From Adiantum capillus-veneris (Eukaryota; Streptophyta; Polypodiopsida; Polypodiales; Pteridaceae), in contig CM043942.1 in assembly GCA_014529385.2 (NCBI GenBank), positions 111,038,141-111,102,140 on the forward strand: 64,000 bases of DNA, read 5' to 3'. Shown here piece after piece: positions 44,853-55,775 of the stretch (positions within the stretch are counted from its first letter, which is position 1; every line of letters begins with the position of its first letter). A model generated the notes under the pieces. The model was given only the letters and a program-made list of their open reading frames with translations. It did not search any database and was not told where the DNA came from. The translations under genes and the position numbers were made by a program.

Positions 44853-46370
44853 CCGATAGCCAAGGTTTGGACGAATGTTTAAACATGGCAATGTTGACAC
44901 CATAAACTTGGTGGAGCGCTTATGGAAATATATTAAATATACTCTTTTGGATGCTCGGATTAATTGATCTATGTTGGAACTCTTGCATACACTTATGGGT
45001 GACTCGAAGTCTGGAAGTCGCATCGGTGGTACCCTCTTGAGGTTCTTTCAATAAAAGCAAGAAATAGGTAGTTTGTTCTCTTTCTTGATTGTCGCAAATT
45101 ATACGTTGAAGGTTTGGATTCATGTCTAACTCATGGTTTGCATGGTAGCTGACTATGGGCGATATCACGTTCGGAGGGGACGAAGATGCAGACAACAAAA
45201 ATGCTTGAAGGGGAGAGAATCTTGCAAAGGTTTCAAACCACACCATCTACCTTTCAGGTTATAAATGAAGGGTCACTTCTCTTCAAGATTCAAAGTACCA
45301 CAATTGAGAGTATATGGTATTATGTCAGCTTGCAAAGCAATTATTGTGATTGTCTGGATTGGAGCAGCCAATGTAAGCATCTTAATGGTGTTCTAATGAT
45401 AGTACTAACTCACTTTCCTCGTTTGAAAGAATTTTTACATGGTGCACATGAAGACGCATCCAACATCTACAAAGATGCCATGCATCATGATTTTGAAGCA
45501 CACGATAGTGACAATAATATACAAGAGACGGAAGATGATGTGGTGGATCTCCTCAACCACCTCAAGGGTGCATTGTCAACTATACAAAAAGAGGTGTATT
45601 CCAAGGATCCCAAAGATATTGAAGTCATCAAGCAACAGTTGCAAAACATGAAAGGGACACTCTCAACATTTGTGATCCCTACAAAGATTGATCTCCCTGC
45701 CAGAGGAAGTATTAGACAAATACAGGCCCATGTTACAGCAACTCGGCTTGGTCATGATGTACCCCTAGTTTGCACAAATGAAGAACAACAAAGCATAGAT
45801 CTTGATGGAATGATCCAACCTTCCAAACCATTGCGTCAAACGGGCCAACTCAGACGCAAGCACCAAAGGGGTAGATCTCGTGTCTATTTTGATAAACGGT
45901 CCCGTATTTGGTGTTCACATTGTTGCACCAAAACCTTGCTAGTGGATTCCCAAATCACACCCATGTGTCACACGTGTCATACTCTCATACCAGTAAATCC
46001 TATGTACATCAGAGAAAATGTCATTCAATCTCTAGTGGGTCAAGTGATTCGCATCTGTAATGAAGCTAAGAGTTTTGGGGGGGGTGATCTCTCCTTACCA
46101 ATCTAGTGGCGCAGAAGATGTTGAGTATTACTTTACACTTACCCGAGAAAATGGGGAACAACTACTAGGCATCAAAGCTTCCATCGTCAGAATGCTACTT
46201 TTGTATTCCTCTAGTCGAAGCCTGCATGTAATGATGTATTTATGACAATTCCATTTCAAGATTTTTTTTAATACAAGTAGTAAATTTTGACGAGTTTTAT
46301 TCAATTTTGATTTAAACCAAATATTATTCGCGTGCTGAGATTACGTTAATGGCAAACAAATCTAAATTTC

Positions 46371-46640
46371 TAACTCTCTGCCATAAAAGTATTACTTTTT
46401 CCCAGAGAATATCAATTAGCAACTCTCTGGAAAAAAAGGTAATCTCGACACGTTGTGTTGAGATTACTTTTTTTCCCGAGAGTTAGAAATTTGAAACTGT
46501 TTTCCATAAAAGTAATCTCAGTACAATGTGTCGAGATTACTTTTTTCTAGAGAGTTAGAAACTTAGAACTCTCTGCCATAAAAGTAATCTTTGCACATTG
46601 TGTCGAGATTACTTTGTTTCAAGAGAGCTGCTAATTTAAA
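46371..46640. repeat. Three tandem ~72-bp units, each with a palindrome
   Basis: Tandem units contain GTAATCTCGACAC, 3-4 bases, then its inverse GTGTCGAGATTAC: 46439-46467, 46512-46540 and 46583-46611. Units are joined by AACTCTCTGCCATAAAA and CAGAGAGTTAGAAA segments; a fourth, worn unit begins near 46371. The array lies between the convergent 3' ends of the transposase and passenger genes. It uses the same motif as the MULE ends. Confidence 0.85.
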
Positions 46641-47639
46641 CTTGTCGATATTACTTTTAACTCTTTACAAACTAAATAAAGCAAGCAGAACCTGCGGTGA
46701 GGTTAGTTTTATGGCACAGTGGAGTGCGAGTTGTTTTCGAAGTTATGTGACAAGTTGGATGCATTTGTATGCTCGATCCACTTTATGCCCATAGGAAATT
46801 CCCCTCTTTCCAACTCTTTACATATACAAATTCCTCTACTCAAGGAACGAGATCACTTTATGTACATAAAGATTATAACGTGCTTCCATACCCAATTTGC
46901 TTGTTACATATTCATTCAAAGACTTCAAAATCTTTCCAACTCTTTACATATTCAAATTCCACTCTTTCCAACTCTTTACATATACAGATTCCTCTACAAA
47001 TTCCTCTACTCATGGAGTTCTCAATATTAATATGCATGGAGGTCTGAATTGATGACGTGTTTTAGTCAAAATGTCTATGATTTGAGAATATGTCATTTGA
47101 AGACCAAATAATGAAACTTCCAACCACTTGATTTGGACATGATCTAGCCTTTGTCAAAAGCCTGTCAACCAACCAAAAGAAGACCAAGTACAAAGTAACA
47201 AACTCTAATTGTAATGGCACCATTAAAAAATCATCTAGTCAAGGGACGAGAGTATGTGTCCAAATAGTTGAGAAATGGTTATGTACATAAAAAATATAAC
47301 CAATTTAACAAACTTTGAAGTCGAATGTAAACACTCATTTGAAGTTCAAGGAGAGTCGAATGCAAACTTTACATTGCATGCAAAGCAAGGAGTAACGAAT
47401 GTAAACACTTGTATGCAACAAGAAAGGCTTCAACATCGATACGGAGTGACAAATTATATCCAAAGCAAGGAGTTACAAATGTAAATACTCAACTTTACAT
47501 TGTATGCAATAAGAAAGGCTTCAAAATGAAGTGGATTTGAAGGTATCTTGATAGTAACATCGACACAAAAACCTAGCTTCCAATACAAAAAATGGTGATC
47601 ACATTTTGATGTAATCTCAATACCGCTCAACACTAAAAT
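46641..47639. other. MULE interior between the two genes
   Basis: AT-rich, non-coding. It has short repeats of TTTCCAACTCTTTACATAT (about 46806, 46935, 46967) and CAAAGCAAGGAGT (about 47383, 47461). No gene seen. Confidence 0.6.
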
Positions 47640-50359
47640 TGTGCCCCCCTGAACTGTGACTTCACCCAACTGCTTGTTCAACCACTCGTTGAGCTTCTTT
47701 CTCATAAAATCAACCTCTTCATGCCGAACCAATTCTTTTTTAACTGCCAAAAAATACAAGCATAAAAAACCATGTAGGTCTCAAACAACCTTGACAATAA
47801 ATGCTTCATTCAAGACATGCAATTACCATTTTGAGTTGAGGTTTCTTGTCTTTGAACGTGGTCTTGATCAACAATCTCATTGCAGTCATTACATAATATC
47901 CACAATCGGTTGCATTTGGTTGTTGAGGACACTGCAAACAATAACATATCAATAAAAATGTTAGTATTCACTCCTGTGAGTGCGCTAAGATAACTGTACG
48001 CCTGTCAAACCGTGAGCGAATCACCAAGCCCACACTGTGCGGTATCGATGCATACACACGCACAAGAGCTCCCGCAATGTCAATACAAGCCTCTCATACT
48101 TTAGTATCACACTACAATCTGTGAGCTAATCACCAAGCCCACACTGTACGGTATCGATGCATACACACGCACAAATCTCCCACCTACAAAGAACACTGCA
48201 CGCAAATGCTGAGTGCAACCTGCAATCTCTACCTAGATCGCATAAATGATACGCATAAAAATCATGGGAAAATTTCGCCAGAGTTTCGTCAGTAAAACGG
48301 CCACAAAACCAGTAACCAAACTGACTGCACGCTCAAAACCATGAGCAACCAAAGCGCATCAAACCGCAGTCCAAATGCATGCACCAATCTCCACACTTTG
48401 CATACATCATTGCAAACACCTGCAAATCTAGTACACAAATATCTGCTCTACCTGTGACTGCCAAAAAACATGCTCGAGGCATACATTGCCGAGCTCAAAA
48501 TGCAATCACATTAGTCTCCCTGAGCATCAAACCACATAAGGCATACATCGTATCCTCCCACCTGTGAGGAAACTTGCAACAAATATCACTCTCACATCTG
48601 AGAGCAAGCCATGTGTGGAATCCTCGACACACAATAAACAACTGCTACTGCAGAAAATTCAGCGTTCAGAATTTTAAAATTCTGATATGACGAGCGCGTC
48701 CGGAGCGTGCCAAAACCCCAAGGTAGACTCCTGGATCATGTAGGTCTGACTCTGTATGACGGAGCTACGCAAAAAACTGCGTTTTAGAGCCCGAAAATGG
48801 AAAAGACGAGCTGCACACAGTCTTGAACCTGCTCCTGCTCCACTCTGCGTGATGCAATGTCCTCTCAATGCAAGCTCCAACACAAGAGCTCTGCTACAAT
48901 AGCATCCAAGCACTCGAATGTCAAGCTCTCCTCCGCTGAGCACTTCTCTAACGAGCTCCACTGAGCTCAAAAGCTCCTCTCACCAAGGAAGCCGCAACCG
49001 CCTCCTCGACCAAGCTTGACCACACCAAGCTCCTAAGCTCCAACGACAATGCTCCTCAAGCTAAAATCACTCTCCGTGAAACTCCGCGATCGAACTCCAC
49101 CGTCGAGAGCGAGCGAGCTATCGCCTCGAAGCTCTCAAAGCCGTCGTGCTCTCCGCGGTCACCATAGCTCTGATACCAATTGAAGGGGATCGGGGAGCAC
49201 CATAGACGGAGAGTGAGAGAGAGAGAAGGAGACACACACACGATGTGGGTGGGGAGACTCCAAAGAGTGAGCAGCCCCCTATACACTTATGCTATGTATA
49301 AGGTATACAAGTCAGTGGGCGCCCAGACTCTGGGCGGCCGGGCAAGGCACAGGCGCCTATACCCCAACATATTCAAGTCATGGCTCTCACATACAAGGTG
49401 GTCGTGGCTCACCACAAAAGTAATCCTTTCGGCATGCATAAAGCTAGAAGTGGATGACGAAGCATGCTATAATAACAAAGAGATTGTAAATCGAGCAAAT
49501 AACAAAATATAACCTCTTGAAGAAAAAGAGTTGCACAAAACTTACAATGGAAGACCCATCCTCACAATCATTGATTTCTTCTTCGCTGGCATTAGAATTT
49601 TCCTCATGAGAGGCATCAGCATCATGTGGGGTCCCATTCGCGCAAGCTTTGTAGCCGTGCTTTGTTTTTTCCTCCATCTTTGCTACTCTACTCGGCATGT
49701 CTACTTCCCATCCAATCTTTTGAGCTTTAATCCAAGTATGTTCCCATTTTAGTTGTGATTTCCCTTCTCAATCGTAGACTCTTTCCCACTCTTTAGTTGC
49801 TCGTTGCTCTAAATTTTTGTGAAACTTTCTTCGTGCCACTATAACTCTATGTGCAAAATTCCCAAATCTTGTCATGCATTGGCGTTTAGATCTAGGGGAC
49901 ACTATTCTTGGTGGTCTCTTACTAGTTTTAGGTCACCCTGATTTATGCTCTGGAATATGTACATTAATGATTTTATGAACATTCTTTAGATGTCTAATAA
50001 GAAATCGCCTTTCGTACGAAACCTTTCTATCAATGCACATTTGTGACACATGACACTCACGGACCACTTTTCCATTTGCCCCCGCAACCTCAATAAATGG
50101 AGACACATCCTGGCCAAGATACGGAAAAAAGATTGAAGTTTATTGATCATACAAATCATATGACTTCTACACATACACAAGCAGCACCCGTGACATGTCT
50201 CATCAACGGGTTCAAGTTTAGACAAGGTGCACCATCAAACATAGCAAAGCATAATAGCGTAAACTGAATCATTACCCAAAAACAAAGAATAAATTGATCG
50301 GGACATACCTCACTCTCCCTCATGTTGATATCACTGTCCACTTCGCCTACGCTCGTCAT
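47640..50359 (-). pseudogene. MULE passenger gene with an Ulp1/C48 protease block
   Basis: Four candidate exons on minus. Exon a, 50359-50309 (MTSVGEVDSDINMRESE), ends at GTATGT. Exon b, 50109-49546, follows acceptor GGCCAG and ends at GTAAGT. It reads 188 codons in phase with two stops, includes a C2H2-like CHVSQMC...RHLKNVH stretch, and is Glu/Asp-rich at its end. Exon c, 47931-47827, is flanked by TTTGCAG and GTAATT and gives CPQQPNATDCGYYVM, matching the catalytic-Cys block of Ulp1/SENP SUMO proteases (PQQ-N-x-DCG-YV). Exon d starts at 47743 and encodes EEVDFMRKKLNEWL, like the helix after it, but its phase is one base off. The Ulp1 His and Asp blocks are not found. A retroelement (47970-49369) sits in the b-c intron. 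MULEs carrying Ulp1-like genes are known in plants (Kaonashi type). Confidence 0.65.
47970..49369 (-). mobile_element. Retroelement with a single short LTR
   Basis: Perfect 5-bp duplication TATTC (47965-47969 and 49370-49374). On minus, a 189-bp LTR (49369-49181; it begins TGTTGGGG and ends CTTCA) is followed directly by primer site TTGGTATCAGAGCTATGG (about 49180-49162) and 1.2 kb of interior. At the other end no second LTR is present: the element stops at ACTCCTGTGAG. The interior has a repeated segment with TCGATGCATACACACGCAC at about 48045 and 48157. No coding capacity. It looks like an integrated incomplete cDNA or a one-ended derivative. Confidence 0.7.
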
Positions 50360-50654
50360 TTGTACTCTCAAAAACGCCCATGTGCTCGTTCAAAAGCTAC
50401 TTCTCCACTTGCAACAGAGATGCATATGCTTCCATTATAGGCATGGCACCATAAGGACACCTAGCTTCAAGATGACCTCAAGGTTGATAGCTCCCTAAAT
50501 TCACCCATTCCCAAAATAAACCACTGTTGGTCTCTTCTCTGGCGAGTAGGAATTGTAATCTCAACCCCCTACTTTGGGAGTTCCATGGTGAACAATGGAT
50601 TTCAACCTTCCCACGACGCTTTCCTACACATACCAGCTCGCATGTGTAGGTAAG

Positions 50655-50830
50655 TTACCACTGCAGTAATCTCGGCAAAGAATGCGCAGGGTAGTATGCT
50701 CTCGGAAGTATGTGTAGAGCAGTCTCGGCCATCCAGTATGCAGACCTGCGCGTGAACCAGTCCCAGTATGCAAACCTACGTGAACCAGTCCTCGCCCCTT
50801 TGCGCAGAGAATTAATCTCGACAATGAACC
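50655..50830. promoter_or_regulatory. Right-end AATCTCGRCA motifs of the MULE
   Basis: GTAATCTCGGCA at about 50664 and TTAATCTCGACA at about 50811, upstream of the passenger gene. They mirror the motif at the left end of the element. A further TGTAATCTCAACCCC lies near 50553. The duplicated CCAGTATGCA(A/G)ACCT(G/A)CG segment at 50735-50775 lies among them. Confidence 0.5.
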
Positions 50831-50870
50831 CGCTTTGCGCAGAGAACGAGACTGGCTTTTGGTTTCGCCC

Positions 50871-51148
50871 TGTTGAAGATGATGAAACAGGAAACAGAAG
50901 GAAGACAGCAACTCAGAGTAGGAAGAAGATGGAGAAGGAGAAGACACAGAGCTTGTGTACGAGATCTCTGTAGTCTCTCTCTCTGTATTAGAATAATAAT
51001 TGTATACAAACTCAGAGCTACAAAGCTTATATGAAACCCTAAGAGATAAGGTGTCCTTTCACACCGGATGTCCAGGGGGAAAAACCCAGTGGGAGAAAAG
51101 TGCCCCTGGTGAAGCGCGTATACACACTAACACTACTACATGTCTACA
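50871..51148 (-). repeat. 3' LTR of Copia-1
   Basis: 278 bp, plus-strand TGTTGAAGATGATG to CATGTCTACA. It contains a short CT stretch and, on minus, a likely A/T-rich promoter region. Confidence 0.96.
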
Positions 51149-51195
51149 AATCCCCCCTGTAGTGATAGTGTGAATCCGTACAAGGTAGCAGATCA

Positions 51196-54100
51196 TCATG
51201 TGTATGAGAGTAAGCCCAAAGCTTTTCGGAAAGCTTCAAACTTTTCTCGTGATAACGCCTTCGTAAATAGATCTGCAATGTTATCCTGTGTAGGACAGTA
51301 AGTTAGTGTGATCTCCCCTGCATGTAGCCTTTCCCTGACATAGTGGTAGTGAACCTCTATGTGCTTTGTTCTTGCATGAAATACTGGATTCCTTGCAACT
51401 GCCATAGCACTCTGACTGTCAGTGAAAATGGTAGTGGGTGCCTGTTGACACTCACAAAGATCTGCCAATAACCTGCGTATCCATACACAATCAACTGTTG
51501 CCGTGAAAGCTGCCCTGTACTCAGCTTCACAAGTTGATGTAGCCACTGTGGGTTGCTTCTTGCTTAGCCAAGATATACATGCATTTCCCAAGAAAAAACA
51601 ATTGCCACTTGTGGAATGTCGTGTGTCAAAATCACCAGCCCAATCTGAATCGCTGTAACCAAGAAGCTGCATAGAACTGTGCTTTCCATACATATCCCCC
51701 CTTGGAAAGAACATGGCAAGATTAGGGGTACCTGAAAGGTAACGAAGTATGCGCTTCACAGCTTGCCAATGATGCATACCTGGGCTGTGCATAAATCTGC
51801 TTGCTTGTGAAACCCCAAATTGAATGTCTGGACGAGTGTTACCTACCAAATATATCAAGCAACCAACGGCTGCTACATAAGTATGTACATCAAAAGGTTC
51901 TCCAGCATCATGCATGCTCAACTTTGATCCAGTTTCTACGGGTGTAGAGATTGGCTTACAATTTTGCATACCAAACTTGTCCAAAATTTTATGCAAATAT
52001 TTTGCCTGCAACATGTATATGCCATCTTCTGATTGCACAAACTGAATACCCAAGTAATAATGTAGCAAACCAAGATCAGACATTTCAAAGGTTTTTCTCA
52101 AAGCATCTTTAAACGCTTCAATTTCATCTGCATTATTGCCTGTAAGAAGCATATCATCCACATAAAGTGTTAGCATAATGAGAACTCCATCTCTCTTTTT
52201 GACATGCAAAGTACTTTCTGTTGGACTATTTTGAAATCCCTGGCCAATCAAATAAGTATGTATCTTCTCATACCATGCTCTTGGAGCCTGTTTGAGACCA
52301 TACAAAGCTTTACGCAATCTACATACCTTTTGCTCTTGACCTTTTACAACAAAACCACTTGGTTGACTTACATAAACTTCTTCCTGCAAATCACCATTCA
52401 AAAAAGCAGTCTTGATATCCAACTGATGCACTTTCCAACCATGATGAGCAGCAATTGCAACTAGTGATCTAACTGTGGACGCACGAGAAGTAGGAGCAAA
52501 GGTTTCATCATAATCTATGCCTTTCTGTTGCGCATAGCCTTTTTCCACAAGCCTTGCTTTGTACCTGTCAATAGTACCATCTTGTTTCCTTTTTACCTTA
52601 AAAACCCACTTTGTACCAATAGGCTTTTTACCTGTAGGCAAGTCCACAAGATCCCATGTATGATTCTTATGAATAGAATCAATTTCTTGCTGCATAGCAT
52701 CTTTCCACTGAACACACTCTAAAGCTTGTTCAAATGAATCAGGCTCATCTGCATCACAAAGAGTGCTAAAGCAAGCCAAATCTACTTGCTCTCTGCCAAA
52801 AGTAGTACCAGCACGTGTTTTTCGTGGCAACGGTGCATCCAACTTGCTATCCTGCAAAGTTTTCTGAACCCATTTAGGCAAGGTTCTTTCTTCCCTGAGA
52901 ACTTCTTGCTCTTCACGCACAATTTTCTCTACATTATGAGGTGTCACACGCTGATCAAAAGATTGATCAAGATTATCAACCTGTTGTGATTCTTGATTCT
53001 CCACAAAAGAAGGAAGCAAACCTTCAAATACATCATGTGTCTGCATATGAGGTACATCAAAAGCAACCATAGGTTGAGCAGTAGTTTCTGCAAAAATTAC
53101 ATCACGACTTTCAAAAATCTTGTTTGTAGCAGGATTGTAAAGTCTATAACCTTTACTTCCACTACTGTACCCCACAAATATACATTTGATTGCCTTATCA
53201 TCAAGCTTCCCACGTAACTGCTGAGGGATGTGAGCATAAGCAAGACAACCAAAAACACGAAGATAACTGACTGAAGGTTTTTTGTCATACCAAGCTTCAT
53301 ATGCAGTAATGGTCTTCAAGGCACGAGTAGGACACCTGTTCAAAACATGTGCTGCACAAGCAACTGCCTCCATCCATAGCTTATGAGGCAAACTCTTAGC
53401 CTTGAGCATACATCTAGCCGTCTCCATTAAAGACCTGTTCTTCCTTTCTGCAACACCATTCTGTTGTGGTGTGTATGGCATAGTGCATTGGTGTTTAATG
53501 CCTTTCTTTCCCAAAAAATCCTTAAATGCACCTGACATGTATTCACCTCCTCGATCGGTACGAAGAGTCTGTACTTTGCAACTTGTTTCATTTTCAACCA
53601 TGGCGACATAATGTTGAAAAACTGCAAACACATCTGACTTTGCTTTGAGTGGATACACCCAACAAAACCTGGAAAAGTCATCAATGAAGGTCACAAAATA
53701 AAGGCTGTTTCCTATAGATGGTGTCCTCATAGGACCACATACATCACTGTGTACAAGTTGCAACTTTCGTGTCGCTCTAACTGAACCATCCTGCGAAAAT
53801 GCAAATCTGTGCATCTTTCCAAGAACGCAACCTTCACATACATGTCTTGGTGGCATCTCCAATAAAGACAAATCATGCACCATATTATGACGTTGTAAAG
53901 TCATCAAACTGCCATAACTAACATGCCCAAATCTAGCATGCCACAACTCAGCATCCTGCATGGCCTGAGTCTTTGTTTCTGCAATACATACCTGAATCTG
54001 CTTTTCATAACGATCTAGCACAAATAGTCCATTTTCCAGCGTACCTGTAGTGATAAGAGAATAACCATTCTCTCGATCTCGTACAACACATCTGTCATCC

Positions 54101-55392
54101 TCAAAAATGACCCGAAGACCATTTTTTGCAAGAGAGGATACAGACAACAAATTCTTCTTGATCCCTGGAACATATGAGACATCTGGCAAGCATAAATCTG
54201 AACCATCTGAAATGGTAATCAAAATCTTACCAACGCCTTTGATTGGATAAGAAGCATTATTTGCACATGTCACCTTCTTTCCTGCTGGAGCTGCATCCAA
54301 TGAACAAAACAAATCCTTCCTTGAAGTAATATGCCTGGATGCACCACTATCAAAGTACCAAATCATTTGTGTCTTGTCAACACTGTAAGCAGAAAAATCT
54401 GAACATACTACAAAAGCATAAGAATCCTGCACAAAGTTTGCAGACTCTTCTTTAGCTGTAGAAGAATCAGCAGAAGCTGAAACAACCAAACTTGACGATT
54501 TCTTCTTTTCTTTAGCAATTCGCTTTTTACACTCACTAATGTAGTGACCAGGTTTCTTGCAGTAGTGACATTTACCTTTCTTCTTGGACTTGTCGGAATC
54601 ACCTTTAGACTTCTCTGAAGATTGTCCTGCACTAGACTTGGAGTAATGAGCACTCTCTTTACCCCTGTTTTTGTTCTGTACAACAAGAGCATGATCCATA
54701 CCATCCACCTGTAAAGACTTGTTCTTACGTGATTGATCCTCCTGCAATAGCAAAGCCACTAACTCTTCAAAATGAAGAGGGTCAGGATTAGCTCGCAAAG
54801 ACAGAGTCAAAGAAGTCTGAAAAGTCAAATAAGATGGTGGTAGTGAATTGAGTGTTTTGGAAACCAAGTCCTTCTCTGGAATCACTTCATCAATGCTAAG
54901 CAATTGCTCTTTAAGATCCCTTATTTTTGTAAGATGCTCGACAATATCGTCACCTTCGTCCATCTGTATTTTGTCAAGTTGTTTCTTCAAAAACTCTATT
55001 CTGGCAGCGTTTCTTCCTCCAAACATAGCTTGCAGAGTGTTCCAAGCATCCTCAGAAGTTCTGCAAGATCTGATATGTGGTGTGATTGTCCTCTTTATGG
55101 TTAAGGCAATCACAGCCATAGCCTGTGCATCTTTAGTATCCCATCTCTTTTGCTCTGGAGTGACTTGTGAGGGTCCTGCACCAACAGCTGCACCACGACC
55201 AGGCGTGGCAGGTGCAATGCTACCTGGACGAACTTCATCTCCAGATACATAATCCCACAATCCTTTACCAACCAAAACATTTTTGGCCATAAAAGACCAA
55301 AGAGAATAGTTGGTACCATCCAATTTGTCTTCGGATGTAAACGCACCAAAAATCTCTTTCTCCGTAGATTGAGCCATACTGTAGATGCACAC
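51196..55392 (-). CDS. Copia-1 gag-pol polyprotein
   Basis: 1398 codons without a stop or frameshift; self-cleaved to capsid, protease, integrase and RT/RNase H. The likely start is the second Met (55377; MAQSTEKEIFGAF), since gag alignments begin there. Capsid region residues about 10-230. CCHC knuckle CHYCKKPGHYISEC at 275-288. Protease active site WYFDSGASRHIT at about 345-356. Pre-integrase ELWHARFGHVSYGSL near 490. Integrase core with HSDVCGPM, TDRGGEYMSG and TPQQNGVAERKNRSLME giving D-D-E. RT has TKWVFKVKRKQDG, QLDIKTAFLNGDL and catalytic TLYVDDMLL. RNase H has SDSDWAGD and STCEAEYRA, near the C-terminus. Order protease-integrase-RT is diagnostic for copia. Length is normal. Oddities: RLVEKGYAQ and FAPTSRASTVR differ slightly from the usual RLVAKG/FAPVAR. 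Confidence 0.96.
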   Translation of the reverse strand: MCIYSMAQSTEKEIFGAFTSEDKLDGTNYSLWSFMAKNVLVGKGLWDYVSGDEVRPGSIAPATPGRGAAVGAGPSQVTPEQKRWDTKDAQAMAVIALTIKRTITPHIRSCRTSEDAWNTLQAMFGGRNAARIEFLKKQLDKIQMDEGDDIVEHLTKIRDLKEQLLSIDEVIPEKDLVSKTLNSLPPSYLTFQTSLTLSLRANPDPLHFEELVALLLQEDQSRKNKSLQVDGMDHALVVQNKNRGKESAHYSKSSAGQSSEKSKGDSDKSKKKGKCHYCKKPGHYISECKKRIAKEKKKSSSLVVSASADSSTAKEESANFVQDSYAFVVCSDFSAYSVDKTQMIWYFDSGASRHITSRKDLFCSLDAAPAGKKVTCANNASYPIKGVGKILITISDGSDLCLPDVSYVPGIKKNLLSVSSLAKNGLRVIFEDDRCVVRDRENGYSLITTGTLENGLFVLDRYEKQIQVCIAETKTQAMQDAELWHARFGHVSYGSLMTLQRHNMVHDLSLLEMPPRHVCEGCVLGKMHRFAFSQDGSVRATRKLQLVHSDVCGPMRTPSIGNSLYFVTFIDDFSRFCWVYPLKAKSDVFAVFQHYVAMVENETSCKVQTLRTDRGGEYMSGAFKDFLGKKGIKHQCTMPYTPQQNGVAERKNRSLMETARCMLKAKSLPHKLWMEAVACAAHVLNRCPTRALKTITAYEAWYDKKPSVSYLRVFGCLAYAHIPQQLRGKLDDKAIKCIFVGYSSGSKGYRLYNPATNKIFESRDVIFAETTAQPMVAFDVPHMQTHDVFEGLLPSFVENQESQQVDNLDQSFDQRVTPHNVEKIVREEQEVLREERTLPKWVQKTLQDSKLDAPLPRKTRAGTTFGREQVDLACFSTLCDADEPDSFEQALECVQWKDAMQQEIDSIHKNHTWDLVDLPTGKKPIGTKWVFKVKRKQDGTIDRYKARLVEKGYAQQKGIDYDETFAPTSRASTVRSLVAIAAHHGWKVHQLDIKTAFLNGDLQEEVYVSQPSGFVVKGQEQKVCRLRKALYGLKQAPRAWYEKIHTYLIGQGFQNSPTESTLHVKKRDGVLIMLTLYVDDMLLTGNNADEIEAFKDALRKTFEMSDLGLLHYYLGIQFVQSEDGIYMLQAKYLHKILDKFGMQNCKPISTPVETGSKLSMHDAGEPFDVHTYVAAVGCLIYLVGNTRPDIQFGVSQASRFMHSPGMHHWQAVKRILRYLSGTPNLAMFFPRGDMYGKHSSMQLLGYSDSDWAGDFDTRHSTSGNCFFLGNACISWLSKKQPTVATSTCEAEYRAAFTATVDCVWIRRLLADLCECQQAPTTIFTDSQSAMAVARNPVFHARTKHIEVHYHYVRERLHAGEITLTYCPTQDNIADLFTKALSREKFEAFRKALGLLSYT

Positions 55393-55775
55393 AAGAGAGC
55401 AAAAGAAACTCCAAGAGATTCACAAATCTCCTCTCCAATCCAAGCAAAACTCTACACAAAATCTCAGCACAAAGCTAAGACAAGCTGCTTCCCAAAAGAA
55501 CTGTTTACCTGAAGAAAATCTGTCAAAAAGCACACCCTCTTGATCTAAACGCCTCCGAAAAGTAACTTCTGCCACGCTGCTCAGAACAAAATTTTGAGGC
55601 TCGAACGGCTTCGAAAGGGGGGTAAAACCCCAGGTCGCCTTATCAGAATACTCCCGGAACGTCGAGGATGCTCCCACGAACAAATTTTCCGAAAACTGCC
55701 TGAAAACTGCAATTGCGCGCGCGGACGCGAAAACACAAGTAGAGGCTCTGGAAATCACCTTGCTCTGATACCAAT
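55393..55775 (-). other. Copia-1 leader with tRNA-Met primer site
   Basis: 384-bp untranslated leader between the 5' LTR and gag. The 17-nt primer-binding site at 55758-55774 reads TTGGTATCAGAGCAAGG on minus, one base from the LTR end, matching initiator tRNA-Met. No stop-free extension of gag reaches it. Confidence 0.9.

Larger units (their letters stand above)
37063..46106 (+). pseudogene. MULE transposase (FAR1-type, DDE, SWIM), broken
   Basis: Would cut and paste the MULE. An acidic N-terminus (MDWDQENVEGDHMLEE, 37063) is followed by alpha-helical sequence. A FAR1-like zinc domain includes DYICHQSG and KKCGCPFKIQV with a later H-R-R-SC (about 37840-38000). The MULE catalytic core shows WAIDNTFKTNVYGLPLYVAV (about 38563) and AIVIDKSQQELEAI (about 38761). 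The frame then meets a 5.6-kb LTR insertion at 39208-44852 and resumes with NVDTINLVERLWKYIKY (about 44893). A SWIM finger CDCLDWSSQCKH (about 45350) and a C-terminal CSHCC...CHTC zinc ribbon (about 45915) follow. The last 306 codons (45186-46106) are open. Breaks at about 37290, 37760, 38057 and 38285 and later stops inactivate it. Some gaps may be introns, such as 38286-38440. Confidence 0.85.

Noticed and set aside
54848-55252. Plus-strand open frame of 134 codons
   Set aside because: Antisense shadow of the Copia-1 gag-pol frame.
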